From NCBI GenBank assembly GCA_047601665.1, contig JASGIT010000001.1:4278001-4342000 (forward strand): a stretch of 64,000 bases of DNA, read 5' to 3'. Positions 1-30,006 of the stretch are shown here, in pieces. The stretch comes from JASGIT01 sp047601665 (lineage in GTDB: Bacteria; Pseudomonadota; Gammaproteobacteria; Burkholderiales; Burkholderiaceae_C). Both the position numbers and the translations under genes were made by a program. Within the stretch, counting starts at the first letter, position 1. Each line of letters opens with the position of its first letter. Under the pieces are notes generated by a model that had not been told where the DNA came from, searched no databases, and saw only the letters and a program-made list of their open reading frames with translations.

Positions 1-3000
1 ACGATGTGGTGCATCACCACCACCAGCACGTGCTCGCGTTCGCCAAGGCGGATCAGGCCTACCCTCAGCAGCGGCCCCTCCGCAAGGTCGAACGGCGTTG
101 CACGAAGGCGCTGCGCCTGCGCCTCCAACTGCCCTTGGCGCTCGGCTTCGTCCAGCCCGGCCAGGTCCATCAGTTCCACAGCGAACCCGGGCTGCTCCAG
201 GATTACCTGCTCGGACACTCCGTCAGCATCCGCCCTGAACACCGTGCGCAGCGACTCGTGGCGCGCCACTATCGTGCTGAAGCTGCCTTTGACCGCATCG
301 ACGTCCAGCTCGCCTTCGAGCCTCAGCCCTGCGGCAATGTGGTACGCCGTGCTCTCGCGGTCCAGCTCCCACAGGAACAGCTGCCGCGCCTGGGCATACG
401 ACAGCAGCATCCCACCAGAACGCTGCTCTTCTCCCAATACAGGGATGTGGACTGTTTCAGCACCGGATGCGTCGCTCAAGGCCCTGGCAATCGACGCCAA
501 CTGCTGGTGCTCGAAGATCTGCCGCGGCGACAGCTCCAGCCCGCGCCGGCGTGCCCTGGCCACCACCTTCAGGCTCAGGATCGAGTCGCCCCCCAGTTCG
601 AAGAAACTGTCCTGGCGGCCCACCTGCTCCACGCCCAGCACCTCGGCCCACACCGCCGCCAGCGTCTCTTCCACCTCGCCCTGCGGCGCTTCGTAGCTCT
701 CGCCGCTTCCGAACTCCGGGTCCGGCAGCGCCTTGCGGTCCACCTTGCCGTTGGCGTTCAGCGGCAAGGCCTCTAGCAGCACGATCGCGCTCGGTACCAT
801 GTAGTCGGGCAAGGCCTGTCCCAGGCGGGCCTTCAACTCGGCAGGGTCAGCCTCTTGTCCAGCCTTGGCCGAGACGTACCCCACCAGCCTCGCACCCGCG
901 GGGCCTTCGGCGGCCACCACCACCGCCTCCCTGACCTCGGGTTGCGCCAGCAGCTGTGCCTCCACCTCGCCCAGCTCGATGCGGAATCCCCGCACCTTCA
1001 CCTGGTGGTCGATCCGCCCCAGGTACTCCAGCTGGCCATCGGCGTTCCAGCGCACCAGGTCCCCTGTGCGGTACAGCCGGCCTCCCGCTCCGTCGAATGG
1101 GTCGGCTACAAAACGCTCGAACGTGAGTCCTGCGCGATGCAGATATCCGCGCGCCAGTCCGCCGCCACTTACATACAGTTCGCCCGCCACGCCCATCGGG
1201 GTGAGCTTTAGATTGCTGTCCAGCACCTTCATCCCGAGATCAGGAATATTGGTTCCCACTGGACTTCTGCCCGCATTCTCCGCATCTTGCTGACGGATCA
1301 CCCGGTACGTCACGTGCACGGTCGTCTCCGTGATCCCGTACATGTTGACAAGCTGTGGCCGCTCATCACCCCAGCGATCCACCCAGGCCTTCAGCCGCGC
1401 GGGCTCGAGCGCCTCTCCACCAAAGATCACCACCCGGAGCGCGAGCTGATGCGTGTACGCCTGCGGCAAAGCAATCAGTTGACCGAACGCCGACGGCGTT
1501 TGGTTCAGGATCGTTACTTGCTGCTCGCTCAGCAGTTGGAAGAAATCCTCCGGCGCGCGACTCACCCAGAACGGCACCACCACCAGCTTGCCCCCGGTGC
1601 ACAGCGCACCGAAGATCTCCCACACCGAGAAGTCGAAGGCATAGGAGTGGAATAGTGTCCAAACATCATCCGCTCCGAACTTGAACCATTCCTCGGTCGC
1701 CTTCAACAGTCGGCTTACATTGCGGTGGCTCAGTTGCGCCCCCTTGGGCCGTCCTGTCGAGCCCGACGTGTAGATGACGTATGCCAGGTTCTGGCCGTGC
1801 ACAGGCACCTGCGGATCGTGCCCGGGCTCTTCCGACAGGTCCGCCGTGTTCAGCTCCAGCACCCTCAGCGTGTCACCGCCCGGCACACGCCCCCTCACGT
1901 GGCTTTGCGTCAGCAGCAGCTCGATCCCGCTGTCACCCACCATGAAGCCCAGGCGCTCCGCCGGGTACTCCGGGTCCAGCGGCACGTACGCGCCGCCAGC
2001 CTTCAGGATGCCCAGCAGCCCGACGATCATCTCGATCGAGCGCTCCACGGCGATCCCCACTCGAACCTCCGGGCCCACGCCCAAGCTGATCAAGCGGTGC
2101 GCCAGGCGATTGGCCCGGGCATTGAGTTCCAGGTAGCTCAGCTGCTCGTCGCCGAACACCAGCGCCACGGCGTCCGGCCGCTCCCGAGCCCAACGTTCCA
2201 CCAGCTCGTGCACTGGCTGTTGCACAGCCTTGTAGTTGCGCGCGTTTACTCCCCAACGTGCCAGTTGCTGCTGCTCCTCATCGCTGAGAAGCTCTACTTC
2301 TGCCGCCGCCTGCTGCGGTCTCTCCGCCAGCGCCTGCAGCACCGTCGTAAAGTGGCCCAGCATCCGCTCGATCGTCGAGGCATCGAACAGCTCGACCGCA
2401 TAGGTCAGATCCACATTGACCCGTCCGTCCGCTGTTTCGCTGCTGTTGAGCACCAGCTCGAACTGCGCCGCCTGCTCTCCCAGCCCATACCGCTGCAGCC
2501 GCAGGCCCGGCAGGCTGGCCAGCGCCTGGTAGTTCCTCCTCTGGTGGCTGTACATCACCTGGAACAGCGGGTTGACGCCCAGCAGCCGCTGCGGCTGCAG
2601 CGCATCGACCAGTTGCTCGAACGGCAGCTCCTGGTGCTCCTGCGCTCCCAGCGCCGCCGCCTTCGCCTGCTCCAGCACCTGCTCCAGGCTCATCTCCGGG
2701 CTCACTACCCCGCGCAGCACCTGCGTGTTCACGAAGAATCCGATCACCCCTTCGGTCTCCGGCCGGTTGCGGTTCGCGTTGGGCACGCCCACTCGGATGT
2801 CCTCCTGCCCCGTGTACCGGCTCAGCAGCACCTGCCAGCCCGCCAGCAGCACCATGAACAGCGTCGCGCCATGTGCTCGGCCCAGCTGCTGCAGCCCTTG
2901 CACCAACTGCTCGGGCAGCTCCACGCCGTGCCACGCCGACCGGTAGCGACCGTCGGCTCGCCGCGGCCTGTCCGTGGGCAGCTGCAGCACCGGCTGCTCC

Positions 3001-6000
3001 TCGCCCAGGTGGGCCTTCCAGTAGGCCAGCTGCCGATCCCGCTCCCCGGCCTCCATCCACTGGCGCTGCCATACCGCATAGTCCGCGTACTGGATCGGCA
3101 GCGGCTTGAGGTTCGCCTGCCGACCTTCCACCCCGGCCTTGTACAGCTCCACGAACTCGTCGACCAGCACCTGCATCGACCAGCCGTCCGAGACGATGTG
3201 GTGCATCACCACCACCAGCACGTGCTCGCGTTCGCCAAGGCGGATCAGGCCTACCCTTAGCAGCGGCCCCTCCGCAAGGTCGAACGGCGTTGCACGAAGG
3301 CGCCTGGCTTCCTCTTGCAAGCGAACCTCCTGATTGACCTGCAGCTCGCTCAGATCGATCACCTCAACCGCGAACCCCGGTTGCTCCAGGATCACCTGCT
3401 CCGACACTCCATCCGCGTCCGCCTTGAACACCGTGCGCAGCGACTCGTGACGCGCCACTATCGTGCTGAAGCTGCCTTTGACCGCATCGACGTCCAGCTC
3501 GCCTTCGAGCCTCAGCCCTGCGGCAATGTGGTACGCCGTGCTCTCCCGGTCCAGCTCCCACAGGAACAGCTGCCGCGCCTGGGCATACGATGGTGCCAGC
3601 CCTCCAGCGCGCTGCTCCATGGATAGCGCCGGAATGACAATCGCTTCAGTGCCGGCATCAGAGGCTTCGATCAGTGCCTTGGCCACCAGCGCCAACCTCT
3701 GGTGCTCGAAGATCTGCCGCGGCGACAGCTCCAGCCCGCGCCGGCGCGCCCGCGCCACCACCTTCAGGCTCAGGATCGAGTCGCCCCCCAGCTCGAAGAA
3801 GCTGTCGTTGCGCCCGACCTTCTCCACGCCCAGCACCTCGGCCCATACAGCCGCCAGTGTCTCTTCCACTTCGCCCTGCGGCGCTTCATAGCTCTCGCCG
3901 CCTCCGAACTCTGGGTCCGGCAGCGCCTTGCGGTCCACCTTGCCATTGGCATTTAGCGGCAGCGCCGCCAGCGTGACGATGGTGCTCGGCACCATGTACT
4001 CTGGCAGCACTCGGCCCAATCGGTCCTTCAGCTCAGCGATATCCACTTTCTGGCCGATCCTGGACGAGACATACCCCACGAGCCTCGCACCTGCGGGGCT
4101 TTCAGCGGCCACCACCGCCGCTTCGCGCACCTCGGGCTCTGCCAGCAGCCTCGCCTCGATCTCCTTGAGCTCCACGCGGTAGCCACGCACCTTCACCTGG
4201 TCGTCCATCCGCCCCAGGAATTCCAGGCTCCCATCGGCCAGCATCCTCACCCGGTCGCCCGTGCGGTACAGCCGCGCACCTTCCCCGAACACGTTCGCGA
4301 TGAAGCGCTCGGCCGTCTGCGCCGCCCGCGCCTGGTACCCCCGCGCCACCTGCGCTCCGCCCAGGTACAGCTCCCCGGCCACGCCCTGCGGCACCAGGTT
4401 CAGCTCCCCGTCGAGCACGTAGGCTTCGCCGTTGCCCAGCGGCCGTCCCACCGGCAGCGTGCCAGCGCGCTCGCGGTCAGCCTCCTCGGCCTCCTGCGTC
4501 AGCACCCCCACCGTGGTCTCCGTCGGCCCGTAGTGGTTCAGCACCTTCAGCTCGGGCCTGAGCTGCTGGATCCGGTCCAGCAGCTGCCACTGGGTGGCTT
4601 CGCCACCCAGCACCAGCCGCCGGCGCGGCAGCACCTGCTCGGGCCTGGCCGCGCTCAGCAGCGCCTGCAGGTGGCTGGGCACGATCTTGAGCATGTCCAC
4701 CTGGTGCTCGCTCATGTAGACGCCGAACGCATCCGGGTCGAACGCCAGCTGCGCATCCAGCAGGTGCAGCGTCCTGCCCGAGCACAGCGCCCCGTACAGC
4801 ACCGTGTTCCCCAGGTCCGCCGCCACCGTCGAGACCATCGCCATGCTGCGAACGTCATCGCCCAGCTCCAGCCGGTCGAGCATCGCCTGCACGTAGTTGG
4901 CCAGCGCCCCGTGGCTGACCACCACGCCCTTGGGCTGGCCTGTCGAGCCTGAGGTGTAGATCACATACGCTGCCTGCCGCGGGTCGAGCTGAACCGACGG
5001 CAGCGCCGCCGGCGTGCCCTTCTCCTGGGTCAGTTCCAGTGGCAGCACCGGTACGCCCGCATCCCAGGCCAACTCCGTCGTGCTCAGCACCAGCGCCGCT
5101 GCGCTGTCGCGCACCATGTAGGCCAAGCGTTCAGCCGGCAGCGCCGGATCCAGCGGCACGTACGCGCCGCCTGCCTTGAGCACCGCCAGCAGGCCCACCA
5201 CGAACTCCACCGACCGTTCGGCGCGCAGGGCTACCCGTACCTCCGGTCCCACGCCGCGCTTGAGCAATTGATGCGCCACAAGATCGGAATGCCGATCCAG
5301 CTCGACATGGCTCAGCTGCGCCTCGCCGCATACCAGTGCCACCGCTTTGCTCTTCGCATAACGATTGACTCGCTCTAACACCGAACTGGGGGGCTCAAAT
5401 GCAGGACCGAGGCTATACCGCAATAGCTCATCGTGCTGATCGCTTGATAGCAACTCGATGGTTCCTACCAATCTCTGCGGCTGCTCGAACATCAACCTCA
5501 GCACCGATACAAAGTGCCCTAGCATTTGCTGGATCGACTTCTCGGCAAGCAGCTCGGCTGCATAGGTCAGATTCACGCTCACGCGTCCATCCGCGGTCTC
5601 GTCGCTGCTCAGCATCAGATCGAACTGCGTAGATGCCTCCCCCAGCCTGTAGGGTTCCAGCTTCATATCCAGCAAATTTGCCAACACCCGGTGATAGGTG
5701 CGCTCGTGAGTGAATCTCACCTGGAACAGCGGGTTGACGCCCAGCAGCCGCTGCGGCTGCAGCGCATCGACCAGTTGCTCGAACGGCAGCTCCTGGTGCT
5801 CCTGCGCTCCCAGCGCCGCCGCCTTCGCCTGCTCCAGCACCTGCTCCAGGCTCATCTCCGGGCTCACCACCCCGCGCAGCACCTGCGTGTTCACGAAGAA
5901 TCCGATCACCCCTTCGGTCTCCGGCCGGTTGCGGTTCGCGTTGGGCACGCCCACTCGGATGTCCTCCTGCCCCGTGTACCGGCTCAGCAGCACCTGCCAG

Positions 6001-6902
6001 CCCGCCAGCAGCACCATGAACAGCGTCGCGCCATGTGCTCGGCCCAGCGCCTGCAGCCCTTGCACCAGCTCGGCCGGCAGATCGAGCCCATGGCTGGCGG
6101 CCCGGTAGCGCCCGTCGGGCCTCCTCGGCCTGTCCGTGGGCAGCTGCAGCACCGGCTGCTCCTCGCCCAGGTGCGCCTTCCAATAGGCCAGTTGCCGATC
6201 TCGCTCCCCGGCTTCCATCCACTGGCGCTGCCACACCGCGTAGTCCGCGTACTGGATCGGCAGCTCTCGCAGCACAGGAGCACGCCTTTCCACTCCGGCC
6301 TTGTACAGCTCCACGAACTCGTCGACCAGCACCTGCATCGACCAGCCGTCCGAGACGATGTGGTGCATCACCACCACCAGCACGTGCTCGCGTTCGCCAA
6401 GGCGGATCAGGCCTACCCTCAGCAGCGGCCCCTCCGCAAGGTCGAACGGCGTTGCACGAAGGCGCCTGGCTTCCTCTTGCAAGCGAACCTCCTGATTGAC
6501 CTGCAGCTCGCTCAGATCGATCACCTCAACCGCGAACCCCGGTTGCTCCAGGATCACCTGCTCCGACACTCCATCCGCGTCCGCCTTGAACACCGTGCGC
6601 AGCGACTCGTGGCGCGCCACTATCGTGCTGAAGCTGCCCTTGACCGCCTCGACGTCCAGCTCGCCTTCGAGCCTCAGCCCCGCGGCAATGTGGTACGCCG
6701 TGCTCTCGCGGTCCAGCTCCCACAGGAACAGCTGCCGCGCCTGGGCAAAGGAAATTGGGTGCGCATTACCACGCACCGTGGAAACGATTGGAAGTCGTGA
6801 GAATCTATAGCCACGCTCACGAAGTAACTGAAGAAAACTTGCCTTTTTGTTCGCCGGGAGAGAAGAGAACTTTTTTGCGAGATCGAGTTTTTTATTATTC
6901 AT
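1..6902 (-). CDS. NRPS, partial (C-A[Asp]-PCP-C-A[Thr]-PCP-C...), 3' end beyond window
   Basis: The frame is open from an ATG at 6902-6900, directly abutting the TAA (6905-6903) of the upstream NRPS, and runs off the left edge. Domains in order: C (about 6780-5450, HHIVSDG near 6355), A (5400-4080), PCP (about 3830), C (3600-2280, HHIVSDG near 3195), A (2230-940), PCP (about 600), and a third C that is cut (HHIV at 10-25). The first A pocket reads D-L-T-K-V-G-H-V-G-K, an Asp code. The second reads D-F-W-N-I-G-M-V-H-K, the classic Thr code. Both carrier proteins have the GGDS form but are followed by ordinary condensation domains, with no epimerase. The basic N-terminus (MNNKKLDLAKKF) looks like a docking segment for the upstream protein. 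The gene continues the siderophore chain after Thr. Missing domains (further modules, release) must lie left of the window. Confidence 0.93.
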   Translation of the reverse strand, partial: MNNKKLDLAKKFSSLPANKKASFLQLLRERGYRFSRLPIVSTVRGNAHPISFAQARQLFLWELDRESTAYHIAAGLRLEGELDVEAVKGSFSTIVARHESLRTVFKADADGVSEQVILEQPGFAVEVIDLSELQVNQEVRLQEEARRLRATPFDLAEGPLLRVGLIRLGEREHVLVVVMHHIVSDGWSMQVLVDEFVELYKAGVERRAPVLRELPIQYADYAVWQRQWMEAGERDRQLAYWKAHLGEEQPVLQLPTDRPRRPDGRYRAASHGLDLPAELVQGLQALGRAHGATLFMVLLAGWQVLLSRYTGQEDIRVGVPNANRNRPETEGVIGFFVNTQVLRGVVSPEMSLEQVLEQAKAAALGAQEHQELPFEQLVDALQPQRLLGVNPLFQVRFTHERTYHRVLANLLDMKLEPYRLGEASTQFDLMLSSDETADGRVSVNLTYAAELLAEKSIQQMLGHFVSVLRLMFEQPQRLVGTIELLSSDQHDELLRYSLGPAFEPPSSVLERVNRYAKSKAVALVCGEAQLSHVELDRHSDLVAHQLLKRGVGPEVRVALRAERSVEFVVGLLAVLKAGGAYVPLDPALPAERLAYMVRDSAAALVLSTTELAWDAGVPVLPLELTQEKGTPAALPSVQLDPRQAAYVIYTSGSTGQPKGVVVSHGALANYVQAMLDRLELGDDVRSMAMVSTVAADLGNTVLYGALCSGRTLHLLDAQLAFDPDAFGVYMSEHQVDMLKIVPSHLQALLSAARPEQVLPRRRLVLGGEATQWQLLDRIQQLRPELKVLNHYGPTETTVGVLTQEAEEADRERAGTLPVGRPLGNGEAYVLDGELNLVPQGVAGELYLGGAQVARGYQARAAQTAERFIANVFGEGARLYRTGDRVRMLADGSLEFLGRMDDQVKVRGYRVELKEIEARLLAEPEVREAAVVAAESPAGARLVGYVSSRIGQKVDIAELKDRLGRVLPEYMVPSTIVTLAALPLNANGKVDRKALPDPEFGGGESYEAPQGEVEETLAAVWAEVLGVEKVGRNDSFFELGGDSILSLKVVARARRRGLELSPRQIFEHQRLALVAKALIEASDAGTEAIVIPALSMEQRAGGLAPSYAQARQLFLWELDRESTAYHIAAGLRLEGELDVDAVKGSFSTIVARHESLRTVFKADADGVSEQVILEQPGFAVEVIDLSELQVNQEVRLQEEARRLRATPFDLAEGPLLRVGLIRLGEREHVLVVVMHHIVSDGWSMQVLVDEFVELYKAGVEGRQANLKPLPIQYADYAVWQRQWMEAGERDRQLAYWKAHLGEEQPVLQLPTDRPRRADGRYRSAWHGVELPEQLVQGLQQLGRAHGATLFMVLLAGWQVLLSRYTGQEDIRVGVPNANRNRPETEGVIGFFVNTQVLRGVVSPEMSLEQVLEQAKAAALGAQEHQELPFEQLVDALQPQRLLGVNPLFQVMYSHQRRNYQALASLPGLRLQRYGLGEQAAQFELVLNSSETADGRVNVDLTYAVELFDASTIERMLGHFTTVLQALAERPQQAAAEVELLSDEEQQQLARWGVNARNYKAVQQPVHELVERWARERPDAVALVFGDEQLSYLELNARANRLAHRLISLGVGPEVRVGIAVERSIEMIVGLLGILKAGGAYVPLDPEYPAERLGFMVGDSGIELLLTQSHVRGRVPGGDTLRVLELNTADLSEEPGHDPQVPVHGQNLAYVIYTSGSTGRPKGAQLSHRNVSRLLKATEEWFKFGADDVWTLFHSYAFDFSVWEIFGALCTGGKLVVVPFWVSRAPEDFFQLLSEQQVTILNQTPSAFGQLIALPQAYTHQLALRVVIFGGEALEPARLKAWVDRWGDERPQLVNMYGITETTVHVTYRVIRQQDAENAGRSPVGTNIPDLGMKVLDSNLKLTPMGVAGELYVSGGGLARGYLHRAGLTFERFVADPFDGAGGRLYRTGDLVRWNADGQLEYLGRIDHQVKVRGFRIELGEVEAQLLAQPEVREAVVVAAEGPAGARLVGYVSAKAGQEADPAELKARLGQALPDYMVPSAIVLLEALPLNANGKVDRKALPDPEFGSGESYEAPQGEVEETLAAVWAEVLGVEQVGRQDSFFELGGDSILSLKVVARARRRGLELSPRQIFEHQQLASIARALSDASGAETVHIPVLGEEQRSGGMLLSYAQARQLFLWELDRESTAYHIAAGLRLEGELDVDAVKGSFSTIVARHESLRTVFRADADGVSEQVILEQPGFAVELMDLAGLDEAERQGQLEAQAQRLRATPFDLAEGPLLRVGLIRLGEREHVLVVVMHHI

Positions 6903-19979
<13,077 letters not shown>

Positions 19980-19990
19980 GGATACTCCCC

Positions 19991-22900
19991 TTAGACTGTT
20001 GTGGACTGCCGATCCGCGATGGATTCCGCCGATGGGGAGGCCTGGATTTCATCGATCAGCTTCGTTTCGACCAGTACCGCCAGAGCAGATACCGTTGGAT
20101 CCTTGAACAGCGCTGCGGGATGGATCTCAACGCCGTAGCGTTGCCGGACTCGAGCGATGGACTGAATCGCGAGAAGCGAGTCCCCACCCAGCTCAAACAG
20201 GTTGTCTTCGATACCGATCGGCGCGATGCCCAGCAGTTCGCTCCAGATTTCCACCAACCCCGTTTCCAGATCACCCGAAGGCTGCACGAATGCGGTTCGA
20301 ATTGCAGGTCGCGGACCCTTTGATCCCGTCTTCACGGCCTTGCGCATGAGCCGGTCTGCGAACTCGGTGGACTCCGCGCCATCAAACTGCTCGCTCAAGT
20401 CAACGGTCGATACGACAATCTGCCCTGGCTGCCGCGCGGAGATCAGCCGATCGAACACCTCGGCGCCTTGATCCGGACGAATACCGAACCCGTCCGGAAG
20501 GCTGTGCTTGGCAGCAATGCCGACGTCGCGCCAGGTATCCCAGTTGACCGAAATGATGGAACTCCCCTGCTCTCTAGACTTGCTCCATGCCAGCGCATCG
20601 AGGAAGCAGTTGGCCGCGCAATAGTCGGCTTGGCCATACGCGCCCACCACAGCGGTGAGCGACGAGCAAAGCACGATGAAGTCGGGCCTGTCATCGTCTA
20701 CTGCATCCAGCACTGCCAAGGTCCCGGTGACTTTTGGCGCAAAGACAGTCTCGATATCCTGGCGCGCTCTGCCTTCGATCGCCCCTCCTCCCGGCAGGCC
20801 AGCGGCATGTATGACGCCATTGATCCGCCCGAACGCTTTATGAGCGCTTTCTACGACACGCCGGATCGCCGCCCGATCACTTACATCAGCCTGCTCGATC
20901 AGCACCTCGGAGCCCAGGGACTCGATTTCCTCGAGCTGCGAGAGCAGATGGCGTGCATCGTCAGTAGCCCGGGTCGCCTCAATACGGCCAGCCCACGCGT
21001 CGGCCGGGGGCGCGCCTCTGCGGCTAACTAGTACCAGCCGGGCTTTACAGCGCCGGGCAAGTTGCTTCGCCAGGACCAGGCCGATACCGCTCAGGCCGCC
21101 CGTGATGAGATACACCCCGCCGTCGCGCAGCCCGTGGCTCGTTGAGGTCTGCCTCGCTGCGGCCTCGTAGGTCTTGATCCATCGATAGGCGCCGCGGTAC
21201 GCCACCATGGTCCTGCACGGCCCGCTGTGGCATTCCGCCGCAATAGCTCCCGCCAGTTGCTGCTCACAGGCCGCTCCAGGTATCGGCGGCTCGATATCGA
21301 TCAACCGGCACTGGATCTGCGGGTACTCGAGGCCCATGACCCTGCATGGCCCGTAAACCAGTGCCTTGTACGGACAAAGCCTTTCCTGCCCGGTGACGTC
21401 AGCCATCTGATCCACCACCACGGTGAGAGAGAACTTCTTGGCGTCGCCGTTAGTGTGGTCGGCCAGCACCGGCGCGAGCGCCATCAGGCTGTGAAACCCA
21501 CGACGCAGTACGTCGTCCGGGCCTCCGGAAGGCTCCCGCTCCTGCGCCTCGCCCAGGCACCAAAGGTGATACGCCGTGCGGACTGGTCCCTCCTCAGCAG
21601 TGATCGCCTCGATCAGCTGTGCGTGTTCGGCCCGAGAGTCTGGCGACAGGACATAGCGATCAGGCGACAGCCTCGCGAATGAACCACCCGGCTCGGCAAC
21701 GATAACCTTCCGGCCGGCTGCGCGAAGCTTCTCAGAGAGGCGCTCCGCAAACCCGCCCGCATCCGCGTAGATGAGTGCGCATCCCACGTCGGTCGGCGGC
21801 GCTGGCTCGGCAGCGGCTTCAACGCGTTTCCACGAGGGCGCATAGAACCATTCGGACACTGGACGCGATGCGCGCCGAAGCGAGGTGCCGGGCGGCCGTG
21901 CGTCCGGCGACGGCTCGATCCAGTACCTCTGGTGATCAAACGGATAGGTGGGCAACGCAACCCGACGTGGAGTTGCTCCTCGTCTGGATGCCGTCCAGTC
22001 GATCTCGACACCGGCGCTCCACAGCTGCCCGACGGCATGCGTGAAGCGCTGGTCGTTGTACGTTTGCTGCTGAACATGCGCCTGGCTCGCCAGTATGGCC
22101 GCGGCGTCGCCCCGAAGAGGATGCTGTCGCGCCAGGCTCGCCAGGGACTCGCCCGGGCCCACTTCCAGCAGAACGCGTCCAGCAGAGGACAGCGCCTCGC
22201 GAATACCGTCGCCGAAACGTACGGCGCAGCGCAGATGCTGCGCCCAATACCTAGGACTCGTAGACTGCTCCGGCGTGATCAGCCTGCCTGTGACACAAGA
22301 GATGAATGGAATTCTCGGCTCGCGTCGAGGCACGGCGGCGACGATGCTCTCCAACTGCGCCATGACCGGCTCGGTCATCGCGGAGTGCGATGCAATGGAA
22401 ACATGCAACCGGCGCGGAACGTGCATCGCCTCTCGAAGCGCCCGCTCGACAGCGGCCACTTTCTCCAGCGGCCCCGCAAACACGCAGTGGCTCTCCCCGT
22501 TGACGGCGGCGACATCGCACCCTTCGACCAGAAAGGGACGCAGCATCTCCTCCGGCAGCATGATGGACGTCATTGCTCCGGGAGCCAGCGTCTGCAGCAA
22601 GCGACCGCGCGCTGCGACGACGCGAAGCGCGTCCTCCAGAGAGAACACCCCTGCCAAGCAGGCCGCGACGTACTCCCCCAAGCTGTGCCCGAGCATGAGC
22701 GCGGGACGAACGCCCAGGGTCTCCCACAGGCGAGCCATCGCATAGCTCACCGTGAACAAGGCCGGTTGCGCGAGCGCGATCTGAGACAGCGCCTCGTTCG
22801 CTTCAGCTTCCAGCCCTTCCGGCGGAAACAGGTGCTCGCGCAGATCCAGCGCAGCATCTCGCATCAAGATGCCGCAGCAGCGTTCAACCTCCTCGCGAAA

Positions 22901-24585
22901 CGCTGAATAGCGTGCGTACAACGCCACACCCATGTTCGCGTGCTGCGACCCTCCACCCGGGAACAGAAAAACCACCTCCGCGGCGGCTGTGGGCACGGGT
23001 ATGGGTTCGATCTGCGCCAGGGCGCGCAGCGAATGCACCGCGTCGGTGGACTGACATACCGCCACCGCACCGCGGTAGCCGAGCGCACAGCGACCGTTCT
23101 GAAGGGTGTGTGCCACGTCCGCCAACGACGTTTCCGGAGAGCCAGCCAGATGTTCAGCCAGCCGCGCGGCGCTGGCGCGCAGTGCCTGGCTGCTCGCGGC
23201 GGAGACGGGCAGCACGTGCCATCCGTCCGAAGGCGTGTCCAGTGGCTCCGCCGGAGCCTCCTCCAGCACCACATGGACGTTCGTCCCCCCGATCCCGAAG
23301 GAGCTCACTCCTGCACGGCGCGGGACGCCCTCCGACGGCCAGGGCTTGGTCGTCGCGTTGACATAGAACGGGCTGGCCTCAAAATCGATCTTTGGATTCG
23401 GTTTCCGGAAATGCAAGCTGGCGGGCAGCGTCTGATGCTTGAGCGCAAACACCGTCTTGATCAGCCCAGCGACCCCGGCGGCGCAGTCGAGGTGTCCTAC
23501 GTTGGTCTTGACGGATCCGATGGCGCAAAAGCCTCTGCGCTGCGTGCCGGCGCGAAAGGCCTGCGTGAGCGCCGCTACCTCGACCGGATCCCCCAAAGCC
23601 GTCCCCGTGCCATGCGTCTCGACGTACCCGATCGAGTCGGCGGGAATTCCGCTCAGCATATGGGCGGCCCGGATCACCGCAGCCTGCCCGCTCACGCTGG
23701 GCGCCGTGAATCCGATCTTGTCCGAGCCGTCATTGTTTGCCGCTGTTGCCTTGATGACGGCATGGATACAGTCGCCATCGCGCCGTGCGTCCTCCAGCCG
23801 CCTCAGCACCACAACCCCGGCCCCGCTGCCAAGCAGCGTACCTGCAGCATCCGCGTCGAATGCCCTGCAGTGTCCGTCTGGAGAGAAGATGGCGCCCGCC
23901 TGGTAGCGATAGCCGCCAGTCTGCAGAAGGTTGAGCGACACGCCACCGGCGATGGCCATGTCACAGTCGTTGGATAGCAGTGACTGCGATGCCAGGTGCA
24001 CCGCCGTAAGCGAGGTTGAGCACGCCGTCTGGACCGTGACCGCGGGTCCACGCAGGTTGAGTTTGTAGGCAACGCGCGTACTGAGCGACTCTGCGGCGTT
24101 GCCACTGACCAGTCCAAGCAGATCGGCGATGTTCCCGCCCCCGCTGAGATCCACATGAGGAAGCAAGTGCTTCATCAGGTACACGCCGACCCCGGTCCCC
24201 GCAAACACTGCGGTGCTCCCGGCAAAGCGACGGGTGTCATAGCCGGCGTGCTCGAGCGCCGTCCATGCAACTTCGAGAAAGACGCGGTGCTGCGGGTCGA
24301 GCTGCTCGGCTTCGCGCGGCGCGTACCCGAAGAGCCCTGCATCGAACTGGTCGGCGCCGTCGAACGCGACACCCGCCTTGACGTAATCCGGGTCGGCCAG
24401 CACCTCCTCGGGAACGCCCATCTCGCGCAGTTGCTCGTCGCTGTAGGAGACCACGGATTCCACGCCATCCCGGATGTTCTTCCAGAATGTGTCAATGTCG
24501 GCGGCGCCCGGGAACCGTCCGGCCATGCCGATGACGGCGATCTCCAGACCATCTTCCTCCGGCTGGGCTATATGTGCTTTTTGCA

Positions 24586-24586
<1 letters not shown>
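19991..24586 (-). CDS. Type I PKS module (KS-AT-KR-ACP)
   Basis: This 1531-residue protein overlaps the stop of the FAAL-NRPS by one base (TGATG). KS (about 15-440) has Cys189 in TACSTS, His325 in HGTGT and His365 in NVGH, so it is intact. AT (about 540-850) has GHSLGE with Ser635. Its specificity loop reads IASH (731-734), not the HAFH usual for malonate, so the extender unit is uncertain. KR (about 1125-1400) has the GGLSGIG nucleotide motif and YCAAN active site. ACP (about 1450-1500) has LGGDSL with the phosphopantetheine Ser. No DH or ER is seen, so a beta-hydroxy extension unit is expected. It extends the acyl-Ser made by the upstream protein and passes it to the first C domain of the 4358-residue NRPS. 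The stereochemistry of the ketoreduction cannot be read because neither the LDD nor the Trp marker is present. Confidence 0.94.
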
Positions 24587-29913
<5,327 letters not shown>

Positions 29914-30006
29914 CGTCAATGCTCCTCAGTCGGCGCGAACTGCCGACGCATATAAACGAACGCGGAAAGCCGGCTGCGTGTCCGAGTGCTCGGACCACCG
30001 GAGGAT

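Noticed and set aside
4..6800. Long plus-strand open frames (200-500 codons) across 1-6.8 kb and 7-30 kb
   Set aside because: They are antisense shadows of GC-rich NRPS/PKS genes. The minus-strand frames hold all C, A, PCP, KS and AT motifs, while the plus-strand translations are Arg/Ser/Leu-rich with no domain.
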